Assembly (NCBI GenBank): GCA_002914805.1
Contig: JXTB01000235.1
Location: 336,350-400,349, forward strand
Direction of reading: 5' to 3'
Length of the DNA: 64,000 nucleotides
Origin: Parasponia andersonii
Taxonomy: Eukaryota > Streptophyta > Magnoliopsida > Rosales > Cannabaceae
Positions within the stretch are counted from its first letter, which is position 1. Each line of letters opens with the position of its first letter. The translations under genes and the position numbers were made by a program. Shown here piece after piece: positions 38,201-50,035 of the stretch. The notes beneath the pieces are model-generated. The model saw nothing but the letters and a program-made list of their open reading frames with translations. It was not told where the DNA came from and searched no databases.

Positions 38201-38907
38201 AGAATGGAATTACTTAGCCCTAGCTAAGAGACTAGCCAAAGGCCTAAAAGGCCCGAAGGAGCATAGTTTTACAAGAAAGATCAATAGTGTCCATCTTCGA
38301 CCAAAAAAAAAAAACCACTTTTCTAGGTGGAAACGACCTTTTGAGCAAAATGCTGGACTTTGCCTAGTGCCTGACGTGATTTTAGCCAAATTCCATTATT
38401 TTAGAGGGTCAAAATAACACTTATTTATTTTACCAATAAATTTAGGTTATTTTTACATTTTTTTAGTATTTCAGGACTTGTTTGCAATTTCCTTTGTTTT
38501 TTGCTACTAGGGGTTTTGTTTGTTTTTCCCTTACCTTTGTAAGCCTTTAATGGAGGTAGACTAGTTGAATACAATATTTAAGAGTTTTGTTTTTCTTATT
38601 TTCATCAATTTTCTCGAGATCCTTGTGAATCAATGAGTGATTGATCATGTTTCTTTCCTGTTCATAATATATGCGGCATCATTCCATAAATTCACATAAT
38701 CATATAATTTCTTATATTATAGGTGTGACATTTCTTATCTCGTTTCCAAGCTTTTATATTGTCTAGTAAAATGCTCTTTATTCAAAGTATGGTTGATGTG
38801 CTTCTATCACTTTTCAAATAATAAATTTGTTTGAGCATTATACATGAGACATTACAAGAATTTCATTTTAAACTTCATTCTGAGAAACACTAATTCTAAG
38901 AATATAC
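35207..38907. other. AT-rich intergenic DNA with possible LTR pieces
   Basis: No gene is supported. In complement, TGTAAGACCCTAAAAT at about 36471 looks like an LTR start, and TATAAATAGAT on the minus strand near 37100 looks like an LTR promoter, but I cannot join them into one element. The patch at 38190-38420 is less AT-rich and holds a 74-residue frame without any recognisable feature. Confidence 0.4.

Positions 38908-38944
<37 letters not shown>
38908..38944. repeat. TA microsatellite
   Basis: An almost pure TA run with one internal TATATGTATA interruption. Confidence 0.9.
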
Positions 38945-38945
<1 letters not shown>

Positions 38946-39169
38946 TAGAGAATGTGAATATAAAATGCAATGTGATTAACCATCCAGAAATAGATATGAA
39001 ATTGATTTTATCTAGAAAACATCACACAAAGCATATCTGAAAATCTAGGGACTCGCCTTTCTATAATAACTTGGAAATTTAAAAGTTGGAAATAAAATTC
39101 ATATACATGATTGTCACTATAAGGTGAAAATCTTTGTTTACATCTTTGTTTACAAAATAGATTAATTTC

Positions 39170-39270
39170 ATGTAGTCATGGGCTTAGTTTGATGGTAACT
39201 ACATCTAGTTTTAATGTTAAGGTAATAGGTTCAAATCCTCCGCCCGTAATTGTCAAAAAATGCCAAACAA
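39170..39270 (+). mobile_element. candidate tRNA-derived SINE
   Basis: GGTTCAAATCC (39228-39238) is a good RNA polymerase III B box. GGGCTTAGTTTGATGGTAAC about 40 bases upstream fits a degenerate A box. The unit is followed by TTGTCAAAAAATGCC. Plant SINEs often have this layout. The ends are approximate, and there is no tRNA fold. Confidence 0.5.
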
Positions 39271-40870
39271 ATTAATTTTATGTATATACAAGAAAAGATC
39301 TTTAATCATGTTTATATAAGGCAATCAAAACTAATTAGAATAAAATGAGAAGAAATTATCTAAACCATCCCAATAATTCGACAGCTCTAGTATATACCTT
39401 TATCTATGAAGGGAACTAGTATAATAGGTATTTTTTTTTTAATTTACTATTGGGTATGTACATTAATTTTGATAGTTAGATTTTAATCTAACGGTTATAA
39501 ATATAAATATTATCATTTAATTCACATTGTAAGTTGATCCAATATAATTAATTATGACCATTAAACTGAAATCTAAAAATTAAAATTAATGTATTTATTG
39601 ATAGTGAATAAAAACAATAGATATTATACTAGCTCTCTTTATGAATCATTTACATTAATATACATAACAATCATTCATCATTTATATTGGTTATCACTAT
39701 GTAGAGAGGAAAATACAACAGAAAGAAAGATAAGGATGAATTAATTATTGCAACATAAAGTTACCAACCTAGTTATGTTGGCCATCCCTGTTCTTTTTTT
39801 TTTTTCCTTTATTTTTTAAATATAAAATATAAATATATAATATAAATATTACTCTAGTATTAGAAATAGGGATGAGGTCAAATTTATGTGATAATTTTAT
39901 GCAATATAAACATATACGCACATTTTTTTTGTATTCAAAATAAATACAAAAGAATATGAAATAGTAAAATTATATATAATCTGTTGAAAATTCTCACATA
40001 TTACTTCAATAAAATAAGAAATTATTTATAACAGAAAATCTTGTGTTACAACAAAATTTATACACTTTAATAATGATTTCTAAGAAAACAAACACGTAAT
40101 AAAAAAAATTAGTAAACTTTATACACATTAACTCGTACCATAAAGCCAATTTTGAATTTCACTACAAAAATAAGTAGCAAATAAAGGTTAATAAAAATAG
40201 CAATTATACCAAGATTATAGGCACATAAATGATATCAATACAAAAAGGAATGTTATGCAATCTTGTTATCAATGACTTTTTAACTATGTGAGGAAATTTG
40301 GCTATCATTTGAGGATTCATGAAATAACATATTGATACAAAATATTTGGAGATATTTCTTAATAAATCTTAGCGGAAAAAATATTTACAAATCATGTCTC
40401 ATAAAATCACAAATCACATGTTTATTCAAAAAATTCAAAAATCACATGTAATATCTCAGAATCACAAAATAAAGANACAATGTTTTCATTAATAAGAAAA
40501 TGATAGTACAATAGCCATCAAAAGGAATTAAAGTAGAAAGCACACATTGTAATGAACAAATTAAAATCAATAGAGGAATTTTGGCCATTAGGATCCTTAT
40601 AAAATCAACTTAGAATAAGGAAAATTACTATTTTTGTGCGTATTAATAGTACTCTCCACTTTCATTAGCTCATTATGATCTTCTACCAAAACTCTCTTGT
40701 TGGTCTCAAATCCAAATACCATTAGAGAAATACTATAATACAAACTATCCAGATTTTAGCCAACAATGATACAGATTTGGATGACAACCATACTGAAAAG
40801 ATTAAAAATATAAAATCCACCTAAAACAACTATAGATCTAGATCTTGGTATATTAAAATTATAAAAAAGT
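39271..40870. other. AT-rich intergenic DNA
   Basis: No gene or element is recognised. One ambiguous base (N) lies at 40476. Confidence 0.5.
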
Positions 40871-41227
40871 AAAAAAAAAAAAAAAACCCAAAACTACCAC
40901 ACAACAAGATCTGAGTAGACTAAAACCACCATGGATATAAATCTGAATGGAATTATATCGTATTGAATGGACGAATTATTTGAAGAAATAACAAAAAAAC
41001 AAAACAAAAAAGAATGAAATTTCCCACTGAAAAGAAAGATCCAAAAGGAAAAAAAAAAAAAAAAAACCCAAAACTACCACACAACAAGATCTGAGTAGAC
41101 TAAAACCACCATGGATATAAATCTGAATGGAATTATATCGTATTGAATGGACGAATTATTTGAAGAAATAACAAAAAAACAAAACAAAAAAGAATGAAAT
41201 TTCCCACTGAAAAGAAAGATCCAAAAG
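40871..41227. repeat. exact 180-bp tandem duplication
   Basis: Bases 40871-41047 are identical to 41051-41227, a 180-bp period starting in a poly-A tract. Perfect identity over 177 bases in non-coding DNA means a very recent duplication or an assembly artefact. An 89-residue minus-strand frame (41074-41343) that overlaps it has no recognisable feature and is not called. Confidence 0.95.
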
Positions 41228-42017
41228 ATCTTCCTCTCTAGCTGGTTAGAAGAAGAAGATAAAAGGCTTTGACTGATTAGAAAAAGAAGACGATTAAAAG
41301 AAACTAAGAGAGGAGAAACAAAACATCTAAAATTAATGTCCACAAAATAAAGAATTAATATCTTAAAATTATAACAATAAAGAATTATTTATGTTAAATA
41401 CTCAGTGGTTTACCAAGCATTAGTGTCTGTAGTGGAAGGTTCAGGCAATATTTTTTTTTTTTTAATGTGATTTCAAAAATACTCACAATCAGTAGCTTCC
41501 GCACTATTATTAAAGTAGCTCTTTTTCTGTAGTAGATTATCCTCTCCGTATTAGCATTACGGAGGCACAAATTACTTATGAACAGTTGCGCACATTTATC
41601 ATAAGTAACTCTTTTTGATCATAGTTCTATATTCATAACTTTGTTTTAAGACTAAATCAAATCGGAGTTTATTAGTTAAAAATTAATCCAAGAAGTTTAC
41701 CCAGCATTAAGAGCATAGAAACTTAATTTTTCAAAATCCCAAATCAAGAAAATATTCCAAATAATGTGGATTTTTCCTTTTTCTTTTACAACATTTTGTT
41801 CTAATAAAATGTTAGTTTATCCTTTCAAGATAAATTATTTATTAGAGGATTCAAAGAGTTCTCAAATTTGGATGTTTTGTTGAAATAAGAGGCTTATCCA
41901 AATCTCAAAAAGAGATATGCAAGTATACTACTGGTACATATTCACAAAAAAGAAAAAGAGATTCTTGTTATAATTTTATCAAATTTATGATAAAAAAAGC
42001 CTATCTTTTGGCTATCG
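41228..42017. other. AT-rich intergenic DNA
   Basis: Nothing supported beyond homopolymer tracts (for example the T run at 41452-41463). Confidence 0.5.
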
Positions 42018-42170
42018 GCATTATGGCCAGAGCAAGATCATCCAAAACACTAATTTTTAAACTTTCTGTATTATGACCTAATAAGAGCAGGATCATCCGA
42101 AAAGTTAATTTTTCTTTTTACTTGCATTATGACCTAACAATAGCAGGATCATCAAGAATATAAACTTATG
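42018..42170. repeat. about 52-58 bp tandem repeat (3 copies)
   Basis: The core GCATTATGGCCAGAGCAAGA, GTATTATGACCTAATAAGAG or GCATTATGACCTAACAATAG, each followed by a GGATCATC-like word (AGATCATCC in the first copy), recurs three times at slightly varying spacing. The copies are diverged. Confidence 0.8.
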
Positions 42171-42759
42171 AAAATATTTTTTATTTCTTAGTAGCAAACA
42201 TGTTTTAAAAATATACATAAACTTTCTTAGCAATAATTATATCTATTTCTGAAAGTATATGCATTGATAATTCCATGCATAAATGGGCAATATGATAGCA
42301 TATTAACAGTAGTGTTTTTTCTGCTATACGAAAATAAAATTATTTCTTTACCTAACTGTTACAAAGTCCAACGAGACTTTTGTTCATAAATATTTATTTG
42401 AATTTAAAAAGAAAAAGAAAAACCTATTACAGAGTCTAAGAAGTTTATTCCAAAAAAAAAAAAAAGAAAAGTCCCCTGAAGAAAAAAACTATAATAGTTG
42501 TCATTATTGAAGCCTCCACCAGCAAATGATGCCGATAATGTCTCCGAATATCTCGTTGAGCTGAAGAAGAAGATAAACCTTTGAAGCTTGAATCAGAAAA
42601 TTCGGCCAACGAGAATAGGAATAGAAACAGGAAACTAAAGGCCTCAGAGATCTCGATATAACTCATACCAGCAAGCTATTTTTTGAAAAGAATCCCAAAG
42701 ACTTCGCTTTGTACTAGATAAGTTTCATTCTATAAAAGCAATTTTAGTCTTGATATAAT

Positions 42760-43041
42760 TTAAAATATCGATGCATGTCTAAAAACCGAATTGACATGTT
42801 TCTCGAGTTCTTCTATATGTCTCAAGTAATAGTCCCTCTGGGCAAGGCTTCTCTGTCGTATGTCATATAACTGATCATCTAAGTGAGCGACTCCATCTTG
42901 CAAGTTTACAACATGTCTAATATTGTGACTAGTCTCATCTAGAATAAGAGTACAAGAAGATGAAGTATGCGCATTAATAACATCTAGAATTGGTCTGAAA
43001 TTGGAAAAGCTCTTCTTGAAGTCATCATATGGATTGGCCAT
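42760..43041 (-). CDS. unrecognised 93-residue protein with a TATA box
   Basis: The frame starts MANPYDDFKKSFSNF and ends in a hydrophilic, probably helical stretch (RQRSLAQRDYYLRHIEELEKHV, about residues 62-83). I do not recognise a family. There is no signal peptide, membrane segment or cysteine motif (one Cys only). In its favour, TATAAATAG lies on the minus strand at about 43087-43095, some 50 bases before the ATG, which is ideal spacing for a short leader, and the codon mix looks less random than in neighbouring frames. A second frame on the same strand (42445-42666) starts 94 bases after the stop and could be a further exon, but no clear splice sites are seen. It may be a small gene, the first exon of one, or a piece of an unrecognised mobile element. 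Confidence 0.35.
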   Translation of the reverse strand: MANPYDDFKKSFSNFRPILDVINAHTSSSCTLILDETSHNIRHVVNLQDGVAHLDDQLYDIRQRSLAQRDYYLRHIEELEKHVNSVFRHASIF

Positions 43042-43767
43042 GAAAAGATTAGATCTGCGAGGAAAAAAAAGGAAGCCATCTCAGTCTATTTATAAAACTA
43101 AAAGAAAAATGATGACGCACTCTAACGAATAATCACATTTACTATAGCTTAGGGACTTAAATGTTTTGGATATAAACCGAATAGGAGAAATATTTTAATT
43201 TTAGAAAATATATGTCCGGATACATATACATTTATGTGTCAAAACCCTTCACCATGCAACAAGTAGAAAGCTGCCACCTTTTAAGCTAGAGTTGTCTCCC
43301 TTAAACCTACTGCACAAAGGCCTATAAAAGGCACATTATATAACATTATTGAACAGTGAATAAAAGGGGCCGAATTTTGTCTTTTTAACTTTCTGCTTCT
43401 GTCCTTTTTCCTATTAGCCGTATATTCTTTTTTCTCCTCGTTAAATGTTATTCTATTTTCAAGTTCCCTAAGACATTCCATCCTATTCACTACTACAAAA
43501 ATAATTTTCTGCGTTATTTGTTAGGCGACATGGTAAAAAGCCACATTGCTTCATAAATAATATGCAAACGAGTGACATAATAGCTCTGTTTCATACTACT
43601 CTCTTCCAAGCTAGTAAATCAGCAGTATGCCGAAGCTTGTTATTTTTTATTATTTCTTTCTCACGTCATATTATTTCACATGATCAAGATTCCAAAATAA
43701 ACATTTAAATCTTATTTCAGCCTTATCTTGCAAAATGGAGTCGCTCACTTGGATGAGTAATAAATAT

Positions 43768-45470
43768 TTAAATCTTTACTATTCTTTTTGTATTTTTATC
43801 TTGAACATTGGCATTTAGGACAAAATTTAGCTTCAGCAGACTCTTTTGATATAAGATGCAATCGTTTGGACATGCATATATCTTTTCGTACTCTATGCTT
43901 AAGGCACACAATGATTTTTTTTTTTTTTTTTGTGTATCATGTGTAGAAAAAGGAACATTATTATTGTTTGGAAGAATTTCTCCTAGAAATCTAAGCAATT
44001 GAGAAAAACTAGAAATACTCCAACCATTCTAACTTTCAAATTGAAAAGTATAACTAAGAAGGATAATTTTGTGACTTTTGAACTAGAAAAAAGAGGACTT
44101 TCGATATCTTCTAACAATTTTATAAATTTTTTTGGATGATGAGACGACCAACAAAGTATTATTCGGCATAATTAACCATATCTACAAGATGATCATGCTC
44201 AAAATCAAAAGAAATATCTTTCACACGAGCCTTTTGTGAGAAATATATTCACTATGTAATTTTCTCCGAGCCGTACCCACTTTGTATAGAACATATCTAT
44301 CCCATTCATACAAAAGTATCCTCTTATATAACGAAATGTAATGTTTTGCATGTTACCTTTATAGCTGAAAAGTTTTAGAGGCACTCACTCGTTCATGCTT
44401 TAATTTGTCATCACTAATCACTAAGTAGGCTTCTTAAATGTTCCTTCTATTTGTATGTAGCTCATTAAAATTACGGTCCTGTCTTAGCCACTAAAACAGA
44501 GGTTTAAGGAAACAGAAGTGGAAAAAAAATAGTCACCGGAAAACTTACAAATAATGAAATTAGATTGTTCTTCTTTTCATTTTATTAAGTATATTATTGC
44601 CGTAAGCATTCCAGTTGTGATCTTTTCTATACTTCGTCTAAACTTATCTTCTTATTAGTAAAAACTATAGTACTAAAATTTACGTCTAAGATAATTCTAA
44701 ATAATTATTGTTGATGGAGGTTTTGTCAACAATAAATTTAGAAAAAAATAAAAGATGTGGCTTGCGTGAATTGGATTATTGATCAAAGCAAATAAAGAGA
44801 CAAAGGATTTTATAGTGGTTCAGCCCCGAAAAAGATGAGCTTACATCCACTGTTTTTCACTATTTTATGGAGAATTACAAGCACTCAAAGTTACAATGTC
44901 TCATCTAGAAATCTCTCTCAAATTAGAAGTCAGAATTTAGAAATCAAAAAATTGGAAAAAATGGAATCCCCGTCTGAAACATTGAGTTCCCTTTATATAG
45001 GTGAGGGTAACTCAATGTTCCTAATTATGAAAACAGGTAACCATACAATCGGGTAATACAATTTAAGTAACAACATAATTGAGTAACCACTTAAAACGGG
45101 TAACTGGTCGATCATAAAAGAGAGACTTCTGTTTCCCTTTCCTTGCAGGTTACCTGTTTGACGAAGCAGAAACTTGTTTCCTTTTCTTTCAGAGGAGGTC
45201 GCTCATAACTTATACAGAAGAAGTCGCACATAACTTATACGAAAGAGATCGCACGTAACCTATGCAGAGGAGGCCGCACGTAACTAACGCGGGGGAGGTC
45301 GCGCGTAACTTATGCGGTGGAGGTCGAACTTAACTCCCACACTCGATATATGGACAAAGCATCATATTGGGATCAAGACTATTTTTGATAGCAAATTTAA
45401 AAAAATATTCAACTCCATTCTCATATTCTTTTCTCAATCTATTCTTAGTCATCTAACTTCTATCTATCTT
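43768..45470 (-). pseudogene. TNP2-type transposase fragments of the second CACTA
   Basis: Minus-strand pieces, in order. Near 45450-45345 is the N-terminal transposase-associated domain (MTKNRLRKEYENGVEYFF...DPNMMLCPYIEC, compare CPCVKC in the first CACTA). After the insertion come the pieces near 44300 (YEWDRYVLYK), near 44195 (DHLVDMVN, compare DHPIDMVN) and at 43768-43998 (LRFLGEILPNNNNVPFSTHD, then EYEKIYACPNDCILYQKSLL). The first Met codon and later reading frame are lost, the insertion splits the CPYIEC region, and everything after the CILY segment is absent. It is clearly non-functional. It matches the first CACTA's transposase closely enough to be the same clade but not the same recent family. 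Confidence 0.8.
44709..45341. repeat. unclassified insertion with 25-bp tandem repeats
   Basis: The sequence interrupts the TNP2 remnant. It starts near TGTTGATGGAGGTTTTG, contains AAAGGATTTTATAGTGGTTC (a wording common near the promoter of some plant LTRs) and ends with 25-bp tandem repeats from 45194 (five full units and a part). The unit is GGAGGTCGC-N-C-GTAACTTATGC-like, and its units become more GC-rich from left to right. TG...CA ends are possible, but no target duplication is visible, so a solo LTR is only a suggestion. Confidence 0.45.
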
Positions 45471-46665
45471 AACCAAATTTCTAAAATTAAATTCGATAGA
45501 ACCTCTCCTTATAAATGGACTAACCCTTCCCACATATAAACTCCAAGACAATTAATCTAATACCATAACAAGTCCAAGCTCATATATTAATATTTCTCAA
45601 TCATTTTTGATGTTAATACGAATATAATCATATTAACATAATTACAACCATGGTATCAATATTTCATAATAACATTCTTCTACTAACCAATCATCTAAAT
45701 AATTTAATAATCTTTAATTTCACAACAATTAAATACATTATAATCACATTAACCATATTCAAGAGTTTTAATATCTATGTATAACCTAACTAATAAAAAC
45801 TTATATTTATCTCTAAATTGACAATTATCTATCACAATATAATCAAATTTATCATTAAATTATATTAATCATACTCAATCATATTATACATATTACTCAT
45901 TATCTAAATTAAAATCTAATGTATATGGTAAAATTTTCACCCATATTATACAAAATCCTCTCATATAACAATTAAAAGTATAAATAAACTAATTTAAAAC
46001 CTAAAACTATCATTTAAACTAATTAATAAAAATAAATATAAATAATTTAAAAAATATACAAACAAAATTCGAAAAAATATCTAAATTGCTCAAAATAGCT
46101 TAATTGGGGAAAAAATTAAAGGAAAATCTACAATGTCTGATCAAGAACGAACCTAATACACATGAAACACAAAAAAATCACAAATTTGTCGGATTTTATA
46201 GCAGTAAACCGAGAAAATTTCAAATTATTCTATAACAAAATAGAGTTAACAAACTTACATATCATGGAAAATAATCCAATACAATTGTTGGGCAAATTGA
46301 AAGAAAGAAAAAGCACCAAAAAGTACATGCTTTGGCTGGAAAATCAGACGTTGGTGACAAAGGGAGTTTTTTCACATCCTCAGGTTAGATGGAGAAGAAA
46401 AAGAAGATTAATGCTAAAAGTTAAAGCCAAGCTCTACCATATCGTTTCTGAAAAAAGCAACGTGATACATGTTTATACGACATGCTACGTCGTTCTCCCT
46501 AAAAGTGACATGGTAGGCCCTTCTGCTACGTCTCTTTATATAAAAGCGATGTGGTTTCATCATTTGTCAAGTTGTTTCCATATGGCATGACATGTGTTTC
46601 ATACCACATCGTTTTTAGCAACAAATGGTGTGGTATAAGTGACTTAGTTTGTAATTTTAGTAGTA

Positions 46666-47929
46666 ATTTAAAATAATTATATATTTATACTTATCACCTA
46701 AGTCTCGTCGACACATATAACCATACAAAAAAGTAGAGCTAACTAGTTATTTGACTATTTTTTTTGCCTAAAACTTAGTATATGACTAAACTCAAAAGTT
46801 TATATATAAATGTTCAACTCACTTAATGACAAAAATAAAAATACAACATATTGCATGACTAAAGCTTAAAAGAAAAATAGACATTTAACTATAATTTTTA
46901 TTTTCTTAAACTAATTTAAAAAATTGGTCCTCTGCCTAGTTTTCTGTATTGAATAATAAAGTTATATGAGGGACATCAAAAGTTTGCATCAACCAAAACA
47001 ATTAGATTTTATAGTAAAGCAACAAAACTGAATACAAATCATAGTACAATTTATTAAGAATTGTGTGCGCCTTATGTTTGAATTATCACATGTAAAATAA
47101 ATAAAAAATTATTCGGACTACTATTTCTTTTCGCTTGAATGTTAATTTACTCTTATTTTCCACAGCTAAAACTTATTTTTCCAAATACACCGGATTGTGT
47201 ATTAAATCTGTTTAAATCTTTACTATATACCAAGTATCAATAATTAGTTCACAGAAAAAAGGCAATTTTCCTTTAAAAAAATGCAATTTTTTATCCTAGC
47301 CTAAAACTAACTTTTCCTTTAGAAAATAAATACATCAAATTTCAATAAAAACTAGAATGCACGTGCCCTCCCTCACTACTATCAATACTGTGATTACAAT
47401 GATGGATAAAAACATGGTACTATGATCAAAACAATTATTGTCTAAAGTCAAAGTGCTAACACTATAATATTATACATCTCATGTTTATAAAATTAGACAA
47501 TAAAAGCATATAGGATGTAACGATCAAGTAAGAAAGTATGTGGATTGTAAATCATTCAAGCAAAACTTTTCCAAAAGAAAATTCAATTATTTAGTCAACA
47601 ATCTTTCAATCAAATATAAATAATTAAAATACTGTATTTAAACCAAGTCCTGTATTAAACATTAGTTTTGAAAAATGGACTAAGAAACTTTAACAGCTAA
47701 ATTATTTAACCAATAATTTTAAAGATTCTTAGTAATAGAATTCAATTAAATTAAATTCCAAGTGCATTTATAAAAATAAGTAAACAGTTATAAAAAAAAT
47801 ATTTTTGTATAAAAGTTTTACAAATAATTATAAATGCAAATAATGAATACAAACAACTTTATAAACATTCATTAATTTTCTCAAAATTAATCCTTTCAAA
47901 ACTAAAAAAATGGTTTAAATAATTTTTGG
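46666..47929. other. AT-rich intergenic DNA
   Basis: No gene, LTR or terminal repeat is recognised. It may contain the lost or decayed 3' part of the copia fossil to its right. Confidence 0.4.
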
Positions 47930-48547
47930 ATTAAAATATGAAAATTAAAAATCCCCCACTCAATATGGCAATCATATCAAATATATTTTGTAAAAATATA
48001 ATTATCTCATAATTATCAAAAGGCTTTTTATCTCATAAAATAATACCATAATTATCTCATAATTAACAATATTTTATGTCAAATACCACCGTACAAAATA
48101 TTACTATAATTATCACATAATTATAATATTTTATTAAACAACATTTTAATCTCATTAAAATCAAGCTCCAATTTCCTTGTAAATAATGAAAACAAATAAT
48201 TATCCTTGTACTAATATTATCCTTTTAATTAATATAATTAATCTCATTAATTATTATTAATTATTAATTATTAATCATATTAATAATTATTAAATAATAA
48301 AAATTAATCAAATTAATAATTATTATATAATAATATGAAAATTAATTAAATTCAATAATTAATGTTTTCTAGCAAAACATATTATCCTGAATGTAAGAAT
48401 TAAGTTCATAACTAATTTTTGTCTAAATTTAAAAATATCAAATATTTTAAATTATTGACTTATTAGGATAATTTAAATAATTATAAAATAAATCATATTT
48501 AATATCTAATTATTAATTAATTAAATAATTAATTAATTTATCTAATC

Positions 48548-48907
48548 NNNNNNNNNNNNNNNNNNNNNNNNNNNNNNNNNNNNNNNNNNNNNNNNNNNNN
48601 NNNNNNNNNNNNNNNNNNNNNNNNNNNNNNNNNNNNNNNNNNNNNNNNNNNNNNNNNNNNNNNNNNNNNNNNNNNNNNNNNNNNNNNNNNNNNNNNNNNN
48701 NNNNNNNNNNNNNNNNNNNNNNNNNNNNNNNNNNNNNNNNNNNNNNNNNNNNNNNNNNNNNNNNNNNNNNNNNNNNNNNNNNNNNNNNNNNNNNNNNNNN
48801 NNNNNNNNNNNNNNNNNNNNNNNNNNNNNNNNNNNNNNNNNNNNNNNNNNNNNNNNNNNNNNNNNNNNNNNNNNNNNNNNNNNNNNNNNNNNNNNNNNNN
48901 NNNNNNN
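48548..48907. other. assembly gap (360 N)
   Basis: A run of N inside the AT-rich block of the copia leader. Any frame reading through it is meaningless. Confidence 1.
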
Positions 48908-49159
48908 AAATAATATAGGAAATCTTATCTAATTTCAAAAATTAGTAGATCTTCTATTCAAATTCAAATTAACTTTTAGATAATATCTTATTTATCTAAT
49001 TAATTCAAATTTAACATTATCCTAAAGTAAATCAAATTTAAAATAGGATAAATCAGAAATAGATAACTATCCTAACCTAATTTGAATAGTTTCCTATTTT
49101 AAAATTTGAATTCAAATTAAATAATTATCTAATTAATTAACTAATTAATTAATTTAGAA

Positions 49160-49695
49160 AAAAAATTGGTAGTGACAAAAACACCACCACCGTAGCCCTA
49201 CGGCCGTCACCGCCCAAAGGAGCGGCGAAAAACGGAGAAATGGGTGGTATCAATGTGGCTGCCCAGCTACGGCGCACGGCAAGGCCGCGCGCATGGCACG
49301 TGCTGGACGCAGCAGCCCCACGTCTAGGCACTGCACGGGCCGTGCCCTGGCCGCGCGCATGGGCTGCTGGCCACGCATGGGTCATGCCCATGCCCTGCTG
49401 GCGGCGAATGGGTGACGTGCGGGCATGGCGCGAGCCACGCATGGGACACGCACAGGCCACGTGCAAGCGGTGCGCAGGCATGTACGGGCCGCGCACAAGT
49501 GGTGCGCAGACATGCTGCGCACTGGTGCAAATGGTGCATGGGCCACGCGCGTGTGTGCCGCACATGCAAGCCATGCACGCAGGCCGCGCGAGGCAGCCCG
49601 CGCGTAGGCCGTGCGCGTATGCGGTCTGCTTGGGCACGCCAGCGCCCAGCACCCGCGCATAGGCCAACCGCGCAGGTGAGACGTGTGCACGAGGC
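49160..49695. repeat. GC-rich block of GCGCATGGGCC-like words
   Basis: It is dominated by degenerate repeats of words such as CGCGCATGG, GGCCGCGC, CATGGGCCACGCGC and GTGCGCAGGCATG, so it looks like a decayed GC-rich minisatellite in an otherwise AT-rich window. Long frames open in several phases on both strands are a by-product of base composition. It occupies the same position as 19221-19832 in the related copia fossil. Confidence 0.8.
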
Positions 49696-50035
49696 TAGGG
49701 TTGGTCGAATATTTTTTTTTTTTAAATGCTGAAATATTTAAAACAACATCAAAAAATTCTAGAAAAAATTCAGATTTTCAAACTCTTTGAAACATATTCA
49801 TGAATCTATCAAATATAAAATTCAAGAACACCCAAACCTAATTTTACTAGAATCACAATCCACTATTTTTCTCGCCATGCAAAAATCAATAGTATATGTA
49901 ATTAAATATCATTTATCACCATAAATCATTTAACTACCATAAATAAAAATTGCTCAAACTCAATCACATAACTTAGATATTCAATTTTAGATCAATATTA
50001 TGCTATACATATGAACCTATGCTCTTGATACCAAT

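Larger units (their letters stand above)
43488..46665 (-). mobile_element. second CACTA transposon, degenerate
   Basis: The left end reads CACTACTACAAAAATAA. The right end in complement reads TACTACTAAAATTACAAAC, so the outermost C has become T. Both sides are flanked by ATT (43485-43487 and 46666-46668), a 3-bp target duplication. Between them lie minus-strand TNP2 pieces and, near the right end, repeated GCGATGTGGT/ACCACATCGT words as subterminal repeats. An unrelated insertion of roughly 0.6 kb sits inside (about 44709-45341). Confidence 0.8.

Noticed and set aside
38193-38417. 74-residue frame in a less AT-rich patch
   Set aside because: No domain, no promoter and no conservation clue. 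It contains an A homopolymer that makes the reading doubtful.
43281-43490. 69-residue minus-strand frame next to the second CACTA
   Set aside because: Short, compositionally biased and without promoter or family resemblance. It runs into the CACTA end.
45194-45341. Regular 25-bp repeats as a CRISPR-like array
   Set aside because: The units abut without spacers and lie in a plant transposon.
46162-46590. 142-residue plus-strand frame at the right end of the second CACTA
   Set aside because: It runs antisense to the transposase direction, overlaps the subterminal repeats and has no recognisable domain.
48513-48938. 141-residue frame on the minus strand
   Set aside because: It reads through 360 unknown bases and is an artefact of the gap.
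49149-49732. 172-, 140-, 106- and 102-residue frames in the second GC-rich block
   Set aside because: Same reason: minisatellite-like words rich in Ala, Arg, His, Met and Cys in every phase, not a gene.
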